A DNA stretch of 13,545 nucleotides from an uncultured Oscillospiraceae bacterium (GTDB lineage Bacteria; Bacillota; Clostridia; Oscillospirales; Acutalibacteraceae). The position numbers were made by a program, and so were the translations under genes. The notes beneath the pieces are model-generated. The model was given only the letters and a program-made list of their open reading frames with translations. It was not told the DNA's origin and did no database searches. Location of the stretch: the NCBI GenBank assembly GCA_910588415.1, contig CAJUPK010000061.1:1-13545 (forward strand), read 5' to 3'. Of this stretch, positions 1-7,301 are shown in pieces. Numbering within the stretch: position 1 is the first letter of the stretch; each line of letters opens with the position of its first letter.

Positions 1-92
1 TTTTTGATGCTTCCATTCTATCACAATTCCTCTACCTTGTGTAGACACTATCTAAGGGTTCTTTTTTCAGTTTTCCGAAACGCCGCGATCCT
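1..92. other. Region downstream of purF, no gene recognised
   Basis: These 92 bases follow the purF stop codon on the minus strand and run to the window edge. I see no convincing open frame, no tRNA-like sequence and no GC-rich hairpin followed by a U-tract in the purF direction, so the end of the minus-strand transcript is not visible here and the transcription unit may continue beyond the window. Confidence 0.4.
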
Positions 93-1508
93 TTATCTCT
101 TTCCCAGCTTTTGCTCGAACCTGTCCTTACGGGTGTCCTCAGGAATGGGTGTTGGGTACCGCCCGTTGAAACAGGCGGCGCAAATACCGCAGCTCCCCGC
201 CAGCCGGTCAAGGGCGTCTACCGGCAGATAGCCCAGGGAGTCTGCTCCAATGATGGCGGCAGTCTCCTCTACTGTATGCCTGCACGCAATCAGGTTGTCT
301 TGGGAGTCGATGTCCGTGCCATAGTAGCAGGGGTGCAGAAATGGCGGCGATGACACCCTCAGGTGTATCTCTTTGGCGCCTGCCTCCCGCAGCAGCTTGA
401 CTATGCGTCCACTGGTGGTCCCTCTCACGATGGAGTCGTCCACCAGCACCAGCTTCCGGCCCTTCACCGCAGACTCTATGGGGCTTAGCTTAATGCGCAC
501 CTGGTCCAGACGCTGGGCCTGGATTGGAGAGATGAATGTGCGGCCAATGTACTTGTTCTTAATGAGTCCAATGCCATAAGGGATTCCGGATGCCCTGCTG
601 AAGCCCAGGGCCGCGTCCAGACCAGAGTCCGGCACACCGATAACCAGGTCGGCGTTTGCGGGGCACCGCGCTGCCAGCAGTTCTCCGGCCCGCTGCCTTG
701 CCAGGTGCACGGGTATTCCGTCCAGCACCGAGTCGGGCCTTGCAAAATAGATATACTCAAAAACACAGAGCCTTTTCGGCTTCCGGCCGCAGTGCTCTCG
801 GTATGACGCCATTCCGCCGGGACCGAAAACCAAAATTTCCCCCGGCTCCAGGTCTCGCTCAAATTCTGCGCCAATGGCCGCCAGAGCGCAGCTCTCTGAG
901 GCCACGGCGTACCCGCCGCCGGAAAGCCTGCCGTAACATAATGGCCGGAAACCAAAGGGGTCCCGGGCGGCTATGAGCTTTTGGGCGGACATAAGCACCA
1001 GAGAGTAGGCTCCGTCCAACTCGTCCATGGCCGCGCACAGGGCTGTTTCAATGGAGGGAGCGCGCAGGCGCTGCTGGGTAACAATATAAGCGATAATCTC
1101 CGTGTCGCTGGTGGTGTGGAAAATAGCGCCGGAAAGCTCCAGACTGTTTCGGAGCCCGGCGGCATTGCTAAGGTTGCCGTTGTGGGCCAGGGCCATTTTC
1201 CCTTTCTGATGGTTCACCTCTATGGGCTGGCAGTTCCTGCGCCCGCTGCCTCCGGTGGTGCCGTAGCGCACATGGCCCACCCCCATGTTTCCTTTAGGCA
1301 GGCGGCCCAGCGCCTCTGGGGTGAACACCTCTCCCAGCAGGCCAACGTCCTTATGGGACGCGAAGACGCCGTCGTCGTTTATCACAATCCCGCAGCTCTC
1401 TTGTCCCCGGTGCTGAAGGGCAAAAAGGCCGTAATAGCAGAGCTCGGCCGCCTCCGCGCGGTCTGGCAGCCACACACCGAAAATTCCGCATTCCTCATGT
1501 ATACTCAT
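93..1508 (-). CDS. purF: Amidophosphoribosyltransferase (glutamine PRPP amidotransferase)
   Basis: Catalyses the first committed step of purine synthesis: PRPP plus glutamine gives phosphoribosylamine, glutamate and pyrophosphate, in the cytoplasm. The 471-residue protein starts MSIHEE followed by Cys7, which would become the N-terminal nucleophile after removal of a short propeptide, as in the Bacillus-type enzyme. The N-terminal Ntn glutaminase domain (QHRGQES at 32-38, HNGN at 109-112) is followed by a phosphoribosyltransferase domain with the PRPP loop VLVDDSIVRGTTS near 354-366. Cysteines at 248, 394 and in the CGICAAC cluster (440-446) match the 4Fe-4S ligands of the Bacillus enzyme. 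I chose the ATG at 1508 because AAAGGAG lies just upstream and because a longer in-frame start at 1541 would overlap asnB and extend the propeptide. The gap to asnB is 13 bases, so the two are cotranscribed. Placement in a nitrogen operon instead of a pur operon is unusual; a second purF may exist elsewhere. Confidence 0.93.
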   Translation of the reverse strand: MSIHEECGIFGVWLPDRAEAAELCYYGLFALQHRGQESCGIVINDDGVFASHKDVGLLGEVFTPEALGRLPKGNMGVGHVRYGTTGGSGRRNCQPIEVNHQKGKMALAHNGNLSNAAGLRNSLELSGAIFHTTSDTEIIAYIVTQQRLRAPSIETALCAAMDELDGAYSLVLMSAQKLIAARDPFGFRPLCYGRLSGGGYAVASESCALAAIGAEFERDLEPGEILVFGPGGMASYREHCGRKPKRLCVFEYIYFARPDSVLDGIPVHLARQRAGELLAARCPANADLVIGVPDSGLDAALGFSRASGIPYGIGLIKNKYIGRTFISPIQAQRLDQVRIKLSPIESAVKGRKLVLVDDSIVRGTTSGRIVKLLREAGAKEIHLRVSSPPFLHPCYYGTDIDSQDNLIACRHTVEETAAIIGADSLGYLPVDALDRLAGSCGICAACFNGRYPTPIPEDTRKDRFEQKLGKR

Positions 1509-1521
1509 GCGCGCCTCTCCT

Positions 1522-3102
1522 TTATTCTCCGCTGGCCCCATAGTTTGCCAGCACTCTTGCCGACGGGTCGTCTACTTTACAGCCCTCCCATTCCGGATTG
1601 GGCATCCAAAAACCATCGATTAGCTGTCCCTGGCCAGGATAGTATTTCTCAAACAACTCTCTATACAGCAGGGCTTCTTTCGTAAAGGGCCGGGCGTGGG
1701 TATAGGACTTGCTTTTTGCCTCAAACGCCTTGTCTGTGTAAAGCCCCTCGGCATACTCCTTCAAATAGCCCACCATAGAGTGGCCTACCGCGTCGGAAAA
1801 AGCCGCTTTTTCCCGCCAGAGAATTTCCTCCGGCAGAAAATCCCCCTGGGCAAAAGCCCTTCGCAGAAGATACTTGCCCTTGCCGTAGGTATTCAGCTTT
1901 TTCTCCGGGTCAACAGACATAACGTACTCCACAAAGTCCAAATCGCCAAAGGGCACCCTGGCCTCCAGAGAGTTGACGGAGATACAGCGGTCGGCCCGGA
2001 GAACATCGTACATATGCAGCTCCCGGATGCGTTTCTCGGATTCCTTCTGGAAAGCCTGGGCGCTGGGGGCGAAGTCCGTATACTTATAGCCAAACAGCTC
2101 ATCGGATATTTCTCCAGTAAGAAGAACCCGGATGTCTGTATTCTCATGGATATATTTGCATACCAGGAACATGCCCACACTGGCGCGGATAGTGGTAATA
2201 TCGAATGTCCCCAGGACCGCCGCCACTGTCTCCAGAGCGTCCAGCACGTCCTGTCTGGTGATTATAACCTGGGTGTGGCTGCTGCCGATAAAGTCCGCGG
2301 CCTGCCGGGCATATTTCAGGTCTATGGCGTCTCCCTCCATACCAATCGCAAAGGTGCGGATTGGCGTTTTACAGTACCGCTGCGCCACGGCGCAGACCAG
2401 GGATGAGTCAAGACCGCCGGAAAGAAGGAATCCCAGCTTCGCGTCTGAAACCAACCGCTTCTTTATGCCCGCGGTGAGCTTAGCCCGGATGTTTTCGCAT
2501 ATCGTGTCCATATCGTCGTGGCAGACCCTCTCGGTCCGGGAAATATCCCTGTAGGGGACAAACCTCCCGGCTTTGTAATAATGTCCCGGCGGAAAGGGCC
2601 GTATCTCCCCGCATAGGCCTATCAGGTCCTTGGGCTCGCTGGCAAAGAGCATGGCGCCGCTTTCCCCCCAGCCATAGTACAGGGGACGGATGCCGATGGG
2701 GTCCCGGGCGGCTATGTACTCTCCTGTGTTTCCATCATATATAACACAGGCAAATTCCGCGTCCAGCAGGTTAAACATGCCGGCGCCATACTCCCTGTAA
2801 AGGGGCAGCAGTACCTCGCAGTCAGAGCCGCTTTGAAAGACGTATCTGTCTGCGAGCTGCTGTTTGAACTTTTCAAAGCCGTATAGCTCGCCGTTGCAGA
2901 CCACATAGCTGCCGTCCAGCTCAAAGGGCTGCATGCCCTGAGGTCTTAGGCCCATGATAGCCAGGCGATGGAAGCCCATAAAGCCGTTGCCAGTATCGAT
3001 AAACCGGGTGTCGTCCGGGCCCCGGGACAAGCTGCGGTCAAAGCATGCCTTTACAAGGTCAGGCTGGTTGCAGGGGCCGCAGCAGCTGATGATTGAACAC
3101 AT
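1522..3102 (-). CDS. asnB: Asparagine synthetase B, glutamine-hydrolysing
   Basis: Makes asparagine from aspartate, ATP and glutamine. The 526-residue protein begins Met-Cys2, with Cys2 as the expected glutaminase nucleophile once Met is removed. The N-terminal glutaminase domain shows SRGPDD (26-31), HRLAI (45-49) and NGELYG (70-75). The synthetase domain carries the ATP pyrophosphatase P-loop SGGLDSS at 228-234 and the downstream TGEISDELFGY motif. Length is close to the usual 520-560. The start is supported by GGAGGG upstream. It lies 66 bases after the amt stop, the largest gap in the minus-strand block, and that gap contains a strong hairpin; it is followed by purF after 13 bases. Like PurF it consumes glutamine, which fits control by nitrogen supply. 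Family assignment is secure; whether it is the main asparagine synthetase of the cell is not visible. Confidence 0.93.
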   Translation of the reverse strand: MCSIISCCGPCNQPDLVKACFDRSLSRGPDDTRFIDTGNGFMGFHRLAIMGLRPQGMQPFELDGSYVVCNGELYGFEKFKQQLADRYVFQSGSDCEVLLPLYREYGAGMFNLLDAEFACVIYDGNTGEYIAARDPIGIRPLYYGWGESGAMLFASEPKDLIGLCGEIRPFPPGHYYKAGRFVPYRDISRTERVCHDDMDTICENIRAKLTAGIKKRLVSDAKLGFLLSGGLDSSLVCAVAQRYCKTPIRTFAIGMEGDAIDLKYARQAADFIGSSHTQVIITRQDVLDALETVAAVLGTFDITTIRASVGMFLVCKYIHENTDIRVLLTGEISDELFGYKYTDFAPSAQAFQKESEKRIRELHMYDVLRADRCISVNSLEARVPFGDLDFVEYVMSVDPEKKLNTYGKGKYLLRRAFAQGDFLPEEILWREKAAFSDAVGHSMVGYLKEYAEGLYTDKAFEAKSKSYTHARPFTKEALLYRELFEKYYPGQGQLIDGFWMPNPEWEGCKVDDPSARVLANYGASGE

Positions 3103-3120
3103 AAGAATCCCTCCGTGAAA

Positions 3121-3160
3121 GCGGAACAGGCGGGGTCACACCGAGCCCCGCTTTCTCCGC
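3121..3160 (-). other. Intercistronic hairpin between amt and asnB
   Basis: Two-tier inverted repeat in the only sizeable gap of the minus-strand block. The outer arms are GCGGA and TCCGC (3156-3160 with 3121-3125) and the inner arms GCGGGG and CCCCGC (3146-3151 with 3130-3135), around a 10-base loop. Only UUUC follows in the minus-strand direction, so it is a poor intrinsic terminator. A role in 3' end protection, processing or partial termination between amt and asnB is plausible but not shown. Confidence 0.45.
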
Positions 3161-3168
3161 ATGGCATA

Positions 3169-4923
3169 TTATTCTACGTCCTGCAGCGCGTCATATCCGG
3201 TCTCGCCGGTGCGCACTTTCACTACGTCCTCCACATCATAGATAAATATCTTGCCGTCGCCGATATGGCCGGTATACAGCACCCTTTTTGCCGTCTCTAC
3301 AACCGAGGAGACCGGTACCCGGCTGACAACGATATCCACCTGTATCTTGGGCAGAAGGCTGGCTTCTACCTGCACGCCTCTGTAATACTCGGGCTTGCCC
3401 TTTTGTACACCGCAGCCCAGCACATGGGAAACCGTCATGCCGGTGATGCCCAGGGCCATCATGGCGGACTTCAGGGCCTCGAACCGGCTCTCCCGGCAGA
3501 TAATCTCAACCTTCGTGAGCTTGGGCACGCCGTCAGGAACTAGGGTGGGTTCTTTTTTCACCGGGATAGCTTCAGCGGCCGGCGTGTCTCCGGTAACGGC
3601 TATGGCATTCCCGCAGCCGTAGTCCAGGCTCTCAACCGCTGGGGCAAAGTCCGCGTAGGCGCTTAGCAGGCCGTGTTCAGTGCTGTCAAGGCCCTTGATC
3701 TCCTCCTCCGGCTCAACGCGCAGGCCAACGGTTCTTTTGATTATCGCAAACGTGACGGTCATCAGCGCAGCCGTCCAGGCAAGGATTGCCAGGATGCCCA
3801 GCAGCTGTACCCACAGCAGGCCGGGGTCGCCGGTGTAGAACAGTCCCCTGAGGCCTGCCGGAGCGTCAGGGTTAGCCAGAAGCCCCACAGCGGCGGTGCC
3901 CCATACGCCATTGGCAAGGTGCACGCCTACAGCGCCTACCGGGTCGTCGATGTGCAGCTTGAGGTCCAGGATTTCGACCACCGCAACCACCAGAATTCCG
4001 GAAACAATTCCCACAATCACCGAGCCCAGGGCGTCCAGGGCGTCGCACCCAGCGGTAATACCCACCAGGCCTGCCAAGGATGCGTTCAGACACATGGAAA
4101 CATCCGGCTTACCATTCTTTATCCAGGTGAACAGCATGGTGGTAACCGTGGCCACTGCCGGGGCAATGGTGGTAGTCAGGAAAATAGAGGCCAGGGAGGT
4201 GTTGTCCCAGGCGGCCGCGCCGTTGAAGCCGTACCATCCAAACCATAGGATGAAACAGCCCAGAGCCCCCAGGGTGATGGAGTGGCCGGGTATGGCGTTT
4301 ACCTTCTTCACCTTGCCTTCTTCATCCTCCATGTACTTGCCAAGCCTTGGACCCACCAGAACGGCCCCGATCAGCGCCGTGACGCCGCCCACGGAGTGGA
4401 TGGCCGCAGAGCCGGCAAAATCATGGAAGCCCAGCTGGACCAGCCAGCCTTGGCTGTTCCAGACCCATCCGGCCTCAACAGGGTATACGAACAGGGAGAT
4501 TACTCCGGAATAAATACAGTAGGACAAAAACTTGGTGCGCTCGGCCATAGCGCCGGAGACAATGGTGGCCGCCGTGGCGCAGAACACCAGATTAAACACA
4601 AAGCTGGAGGCATTTTCTTCAATAAAACCAGGAAAATTACGGAATATATCCAGGTTAGGTATACCGATAAAGCCCATCACGTAGTCCTCGGCCATCATCA
4701 GGCTGAAGCCCAAAAGTACGAACACCACTGTGCCAATGCAGAAGTCCATCAGGTTCTTCATAATAATATTGCCCGCGTTTTTGGCTCGGGTGAAACCGGT
4801 CTCCACCATAGCGAAACCAGCCTGCATAAAGAACACCAGGGCCGCGCCAATGAGAAACCAGACCCCGAATACCTGTGTGCTCACAGTTTCCGTCACCAGG
4901 GATATAATCTGCTCCGCTCCCAT
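3169..4923 (-). CDS. amt: Ammonium transporter fused to a C-terminal PII signalling domain
   Basis: Membrane ammonium channel (Amt/MEP/Rh family) with a PII (GlnB/GlnK-like) domain on the same chain. Numbering is from the ATG at 4923 (584 aa). Residues 1 to about 400 form the Amt part with roughly eleven membrane segments and no cleaved signal peptide. They include the early motif MVETGFTRAKNAGN, Asp168 in HDFAGS, and the pore twin histidines His176 and His335. A short C-terminal tail (GLDSTEHG) and a low-complexity linker lead to the PII domain from about 468. This has the motifs GITGMTV and QKGKPEYYRG, and the ATP-binding B-loop TGHIGDGKIF near 551-560. In the T-loop, Tyr46 of GlnB corresponds to Tyr514, but the uridylylation site Tyr51 corresponds to Val519. 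An in-frame GTG at 4932 is open, but the AAAGGAG motif is only a base or so from it and about ten from the ATG, so I use the ATG. It lies 31 bases after glnN and is presumably cotranscribed with it. Confidence 0.93.
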   Translation of the reverse strand: MGAEQIISLVTETVSTQVFGVWFLIGAALVFFMQAGFAMVETGFTRAKNAGNIIMKNLMDFCIGTVVFVLLGFSLMMAEDYVMGFIGIPNLDIFRNFPGFIEENASSFVFNLVFCATAATIVSGAMAERTKFLSYCIYSGVISLFVYPVEAGWVWNSQGWLVQLGFHDFAGSAAIHSVGGVTALIGAVLVGPRLGKYMEDEEGKVKKVNAIPGHSITLGALGCFILWFGWYGFNGAAAWDNTSLASIFLTTTIAPAVATVTTMLFTWIKNGKPDVSMCLNASLAGLVGITAGCDALDALGSVIVGIVSGILVVAVVEILDLKLHIDDPVGAVGVHLANGVWGTAAVGLLANPDAPAGLRGLFYTGDPGLLWVQLLGILAILAWTAALMTVTFAIIKRTVGLRVEPEEEIKGLDSTEHGLLSAYADFAPAVESLDYGCGNAIAVTGDTPAAEAIPVKKEPTLVPDGVPKLTKVEIICRESRFEALKSAMMALGITGMTVSHVLGCGVQKGKPEYYRGVQVEASLLPKIQVDIVVSRVPVSSVVETAKRVLYTGHIGDGKIFIYDVEDVVKVRTGETGYDALQDVE

Positions 4924-4954
4924 AATATCCACACTCCTTTAAGTTACAATGTTT

Positions 4955-7045
4955 TTACCTTACGCTGAAAAGTATATCGCCGTAGCTGGGATAGGGCCAG
5001 AACTCTTTGGCAGTGATGGTCTCAGCCCGGTCGCACACCATCCGAAGCTCTTTCATGTGCTTTAAGAGCACATCACGCACCGTGTAGCCCTGCTCCTCTA
5101 CCGTGCCAGAGAGCTCTCCGACAGCTTCCTCCAGCTGGCCCGCGCGCTGAGAAATCTCATGGGCCAGCTGTGACAGCTCCTTTATTAAATCCAGCTCATA
5201 GGCACTGTCCAGCCCGGCGTCAAGGGATTTCTTTGCCGAGGCGGCCTCCAGCAGCTTTACGGTGTAGGTCTCTACTGCCGGGGCAATCTGGCGGCGGGCC
5301 ATGCTGACCATAGTGTTTGCTTCTATGGTAACGGTCTTGACATAATTTTCCAGCATAATCTCACAGCGGGATTCCAGCTCCGCCCGGCTGTACACCCCCT
5401 GGGAGGTGAGCATTGTCACATTTTTTTCGTCCAGCAGATGGGGCATGCAGTCCGGGGTGGTGGGATAGTTCAGCAGGCCGCGCTTTTTAGTGGCCTCCTC
5501 TATCCATGAACCGTCATAGCCGTTGCCATTAAAGATAATCTTCTTGTGGTCCTTTATGGTTTTGCGTATCATCTCATGCAGGGCGGTCTCAAAGTCCTCC
5601 GCCCCCTCCAGCCGGTCGGCGTATATCCTCAGGCTCTCGGCTACAGCGGCGTTCAGCATGATGTTGGCACAGGCAATGCTGTTGGAGGAACCCAGCATAC
5701 GGAACTCAAACTTGTTGCCTGTGAAAGCAAAGGGCGAGGTACGGTTGCGGTCCGTGGTATCCCGGTTAAACTTGGGCAGCACATCAACCCCCAGCTTCAT
5801 CTGGGTTTTCTGGGCCCCGGCATAGGGCGCGCCGGTCTCTATGGCCTCCAGAACGCCGTTAAGCTCATCGCCCAGAAATATGCTGACAACCGCCGGAGGG
5901 GCCTCGTTGGCTCCAAGCCTATGGTCGTTGCCCGCGGTCGCTACAGCTATGCGCAGCAGGTCCTGATAGTCGTCCACAGCCTTGATCACCGCGCAGAGAA
6001 ACAGGAGGAACTGGGCGTTCTCATAGGGGGTCTCCCCAGGGGAGAGCAAATTTACGCCCGCGTCGGTAGAAATGGACCAGTTGTTGTGCTTGCCGCTGCC
6101 GTTTACTCCGTCAAAGGGCTTTTCGTGCAGAAGGCACACCAGGCCGTGCCTGGCGGCTACCTTTTGCATAACCTCCATGGCCAGCTGGTTGTGGTCCGTG
6201 GCCACGTTGGTGGTGGTATAGATGGGGGCCAGCTCGTGCTGTGCGGGCGCCACTTCGTTATGCTCGGTCTTAGCCAGTATCCCCAGTTTCCACAGCTCGT
6301 CATTCAGCTCCTCCATATAGGCCGCTACCCGGGGTTTTATTACGCCGAAGTAGTGGTCGTCCATCTCCTGTCCTTTGGGAGGGCGCTTGCCAAAGAGGGT
6401 ACGGCCGGTGAAACGCAAATCCGGGCGCTTATCATACATCTCCTGGGTTATGAGGAAGTATTCCTGTTCGGGCCCCACAGAGGTGCGCACGCACTTTACC
6501 TCCTTGTTGCCGAACAACCTGATAATGCGCATGGCCTGATTGTTAAGGGCCGCCATGGAGCGCAGCAAGGGCGTTTTCTTATCCAGAGCCTCGCCGCCGT
6601 AGGAACAGAAAGCTGTAGGGATACACAAGGTTTTTCCCTTTATAAAAGCGTAGGAGGTGGGGTCCCAGGCGGTATATCCCCGGGCCTCGAAGGTTGCTCT
6701 GAGACCTCCGGAAGGGAATGAGGAGGCGTCGGGCTCACCCTTAATCAGTTCCTTGCCGGAAAATTCCATGATTACTCCGCCATCGGGGGAGGGAGAGATA
6801 AAGCTGTCGTGTTTTTCGGCGGTAACGCCGGTAAGCGGCTGGAACCAGTGGGTATAGTGGGTGGCGCCCTTAGATACCGCCCAGTCCTTCATAGCGCTGG
6901 CAACAGCGTCAGCCACCCCAGGGTCCAGTCTGGCGCCCCTTTCAATCGTCCTGCGCAAGGACTTATATACAGCTGAGGGAAGGTTGGCTTTCATCACCCG
7001 GTCATCAAAGACCATGCTGCCGAAATATTCCTGAACCAGTTTCAT
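4955..7045 (-). CDS. glnN: Glutamine synthetase type III (GlnN)
   Basis: ATP-dependent formation of glutamine from glutamate and ammonium. At 696 residues it has the length typical of GSIII (about 700), far longer than type I enzymes. Family motifs are present in order: GPEQEYF near 191-197, NEVAPAQHELAP near 263-274, KPFDGVNGSGKHNNWS near 309-324, and GNDHRLGANEAPP near 372-384, followed by the block NRTSPFAFTGNKFEFRM. The ATG at 7045 has AGAGGA about ten bases upstream. An in-frame GTG at 7054 is open but almost touches the ribosome binding site, so it is less likely. It is the first gene of the minus-strand block and has its own consensus promoter and a terminator-containing leader just upstream, so attenuation there would control glnN, amt and perhaps asnB and purF. 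No key residue looks lost, and I take this as the working glutamine synthetase of the locus. Confidence 0.95.
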   Translation of the reverse strand: MKLVQEYFGSMVFDDRVMKANLPSAVYKSLRRTIERGARLDPGVADAVASAMKDWAVSKGATHYTHWFQPLTGVTAEKHDSFISPSPDGGVIMEFSGKELIKGEPDASSFPSGGLRATFEARGYTAWDPTSYAFIKGKTLCIPTAFCSYGGEALDKKTPLLRSMAALNNQAMRIIRLFGNKEVKCVRTSVGPEQEYFLITQEMYDKRPDLRFTGRTLFGKRPPKGQEMDDHYFGVIKPRVAAYMEELNDELWKLGILAKTEHNEVAPAQHELAPIYTTTNVATDHNQLAMEVMQKVAARHGLVCLLHEKPFDGVNGSGKHNNWSISTDAGVNLLSPGETPYENAQFLLFLCAVIKAVDDYQDLLRIAVATAGNDHRLGANEAPPAVVSIFLGDELNGVLEAIETGAPYAGAQKTQMKLGVDVLPKFNRDTTDRNRTSPFAFTGNKFEFRMLGSSNSIACANIMLNAAVAESLRIYADRLEGAEDFETALHEMIRKTIKDHKKIIFNGNGYDGSWIEEATKKRGLLNYPTTPDCMPHLLDEKNVTMLTSQGVYSRAELESRCEIMLENYVKTVTIEANTMVSMARRQIAPAVETYTVKLLEAASAKKSLDAGLDSAYELDLIKELSQLAHEISQRAGQLEEAVGELSGTVEEQGYTVRDVLLKHMKELRMVCDRAETITAKEFWPYPSYGDILFSVR

Positions 7046-7066
7046 AATACGCACATCCTCTTTTAC

Positions 7067-7135
7067 AAAAAAATAAGGCAGGGGCGCTCTCCGGAGTACC
7101 CGCTGTCTGCACTCCCGGAAAGACGCCCTTGCCTT
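7067..7135 (-). terminator. Intrinsic terminator in the glnN leader (attenuator)
   Basis: Read on the minus strand, the arm at 7135-7124 (AAGGCAAGGGCG) pairs with 7086-7075 (CGCCCCUGCCUU): 12 positions with a single A.C mismatch. The helix continues upward, with two single-base bulges, through CUUUCCGG with CCGGAGAG and AGUGC with GGUACU, to a 9-base loop. An A and seven U (7074-7067) follow directly. It ends about 20 bases before the glnN start, so it would stop transcription before the gene unless antitermination occurs. Its 5' arm uses the same bases as the hexaloop hairpin at 7119-7136. Confidence 0.8.
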
Positions 7136-7136
7136 T
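7119..7136 (-). promoter_or_regulatory. ANTAR-type hexaloop hairpin in the glnN leader (antiterminator)
   Basis: On the minus-strand RNA, AAAGGC (7136-7131) pairs with GUCUUU (7124-7119), including one G-U pair, and encloses the six-base loop AAGGGC (7130-7125). The loop has A at position 1 and G at position 4, the signature known for ANTAR-bound hairpins. GG/CC can extend the stem across a bulged U. The hairpin begins at or within about four bases of the predicted transcription start. It and the terminator cannot form together, because bases 7135-7124 are needed by both. Confidence 0.7.
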
Positions 7137-7146
7137 ACCGTGCCCC

Positions 7147-7175
7147 ATTATACGTCAGTTGGGGCTGTTTGTCAA
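7147..7175 (-). promoter_or_regulatory. Sigma-A promoter for glnN-amt(-asnB-purF)
   Basis: On the minus strand there is a perfect -35 TTGACA (7175-7170), a 17-base spacer and a perfect -10 TATAAT (7152-7147). Transcription should start near 7140, at the foot of the hexaloop hairpin. A full-consensus promoter suggests constant strong initiation with control exerted later, at the terminator. Confidence 0.85.
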
Positions 7176-7213
7176 CCCTGTTTTGCAATATTTTCTTTTG
7201 GTGTTTCATTTTT

Positions 7214-7228
7214 TTGAAAAAAATTCAA
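7214..7228. repeat. AT-rich inverted repeat between the two promoters
   Basis: TTGAA, AAAAA, TTCAA: perfect five-base arms between the two -35 boxes. A second overlapping repeat TTTCA-N6-TGAAA covers 7204-7219. In such AT-rich sequence short palindromes arise by chance, so an operator role is only a possibility. Confidence 0.3.
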
Positions 7229-7245
7229 GTTTTTTTGGCAAGCTC

Positions 7246-7274
7246 TTGACATTCTGAAAGATAACGCATATAAT
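7246..7274 (+). promoter_or_regulatory. Sigma-A promoter for the glutamate synthase operon
   Basis: Perfect -35 TTGACA (7246-7251), 17-base spacer and perfect -10 TATAAT (7269-7274). The predicted start is near 7281, exactly at the base of the hexaloop hairpin. AT-rich sequence with T and A runs lies upstream and may act as an UP element. Confidence 0.85.
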
Positions 7275-7281
7275 AAATTCA

Positions 7282-7301
7282 AATGAGCAATGGCGTTCAT
7301 T
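7282..7301 (+). promoter_or_regulatory. ANTAR-type hexaloop hairpin in the glutamate synthase leader (antiterminator)
   Basis: AAUGAGC (7282-7288) pairs with GUUCAUU (7295-7301), seven pairs including one G-U, and closes the six-base loop AAUGGC (7289-7294) with A1 and G4. It shares the core GCAANGGCGU with the hairpin on the opposite strand upstream of glnN. The loop and 3' arm are also the 5' arm of the terminator that follows, so the two folds exclude each other. Confidence 0.72.

Noticed and set aside
1509..1541. Longer purF start overlapping the asnB 3' end
   Set aside because: It adds 11 residues before the propeptide and lacks its own ribosome binding site; the ATG at 1508 has AAAGGAG and gives a normal Cys spacing.
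4924..4932. GTG start at 4932 for the Amt-PII gene
   Set aside because: The AAAGGAG motif almost touches this GTG but is about ten bases from the ATG at 4923, so the ATG is the better start.
7046..7054. GTG start at 7054 for glnN
   Set aside because: Same situation: AGAGGA sits right against the GTG and at a workable distance from the ATG at 7045.
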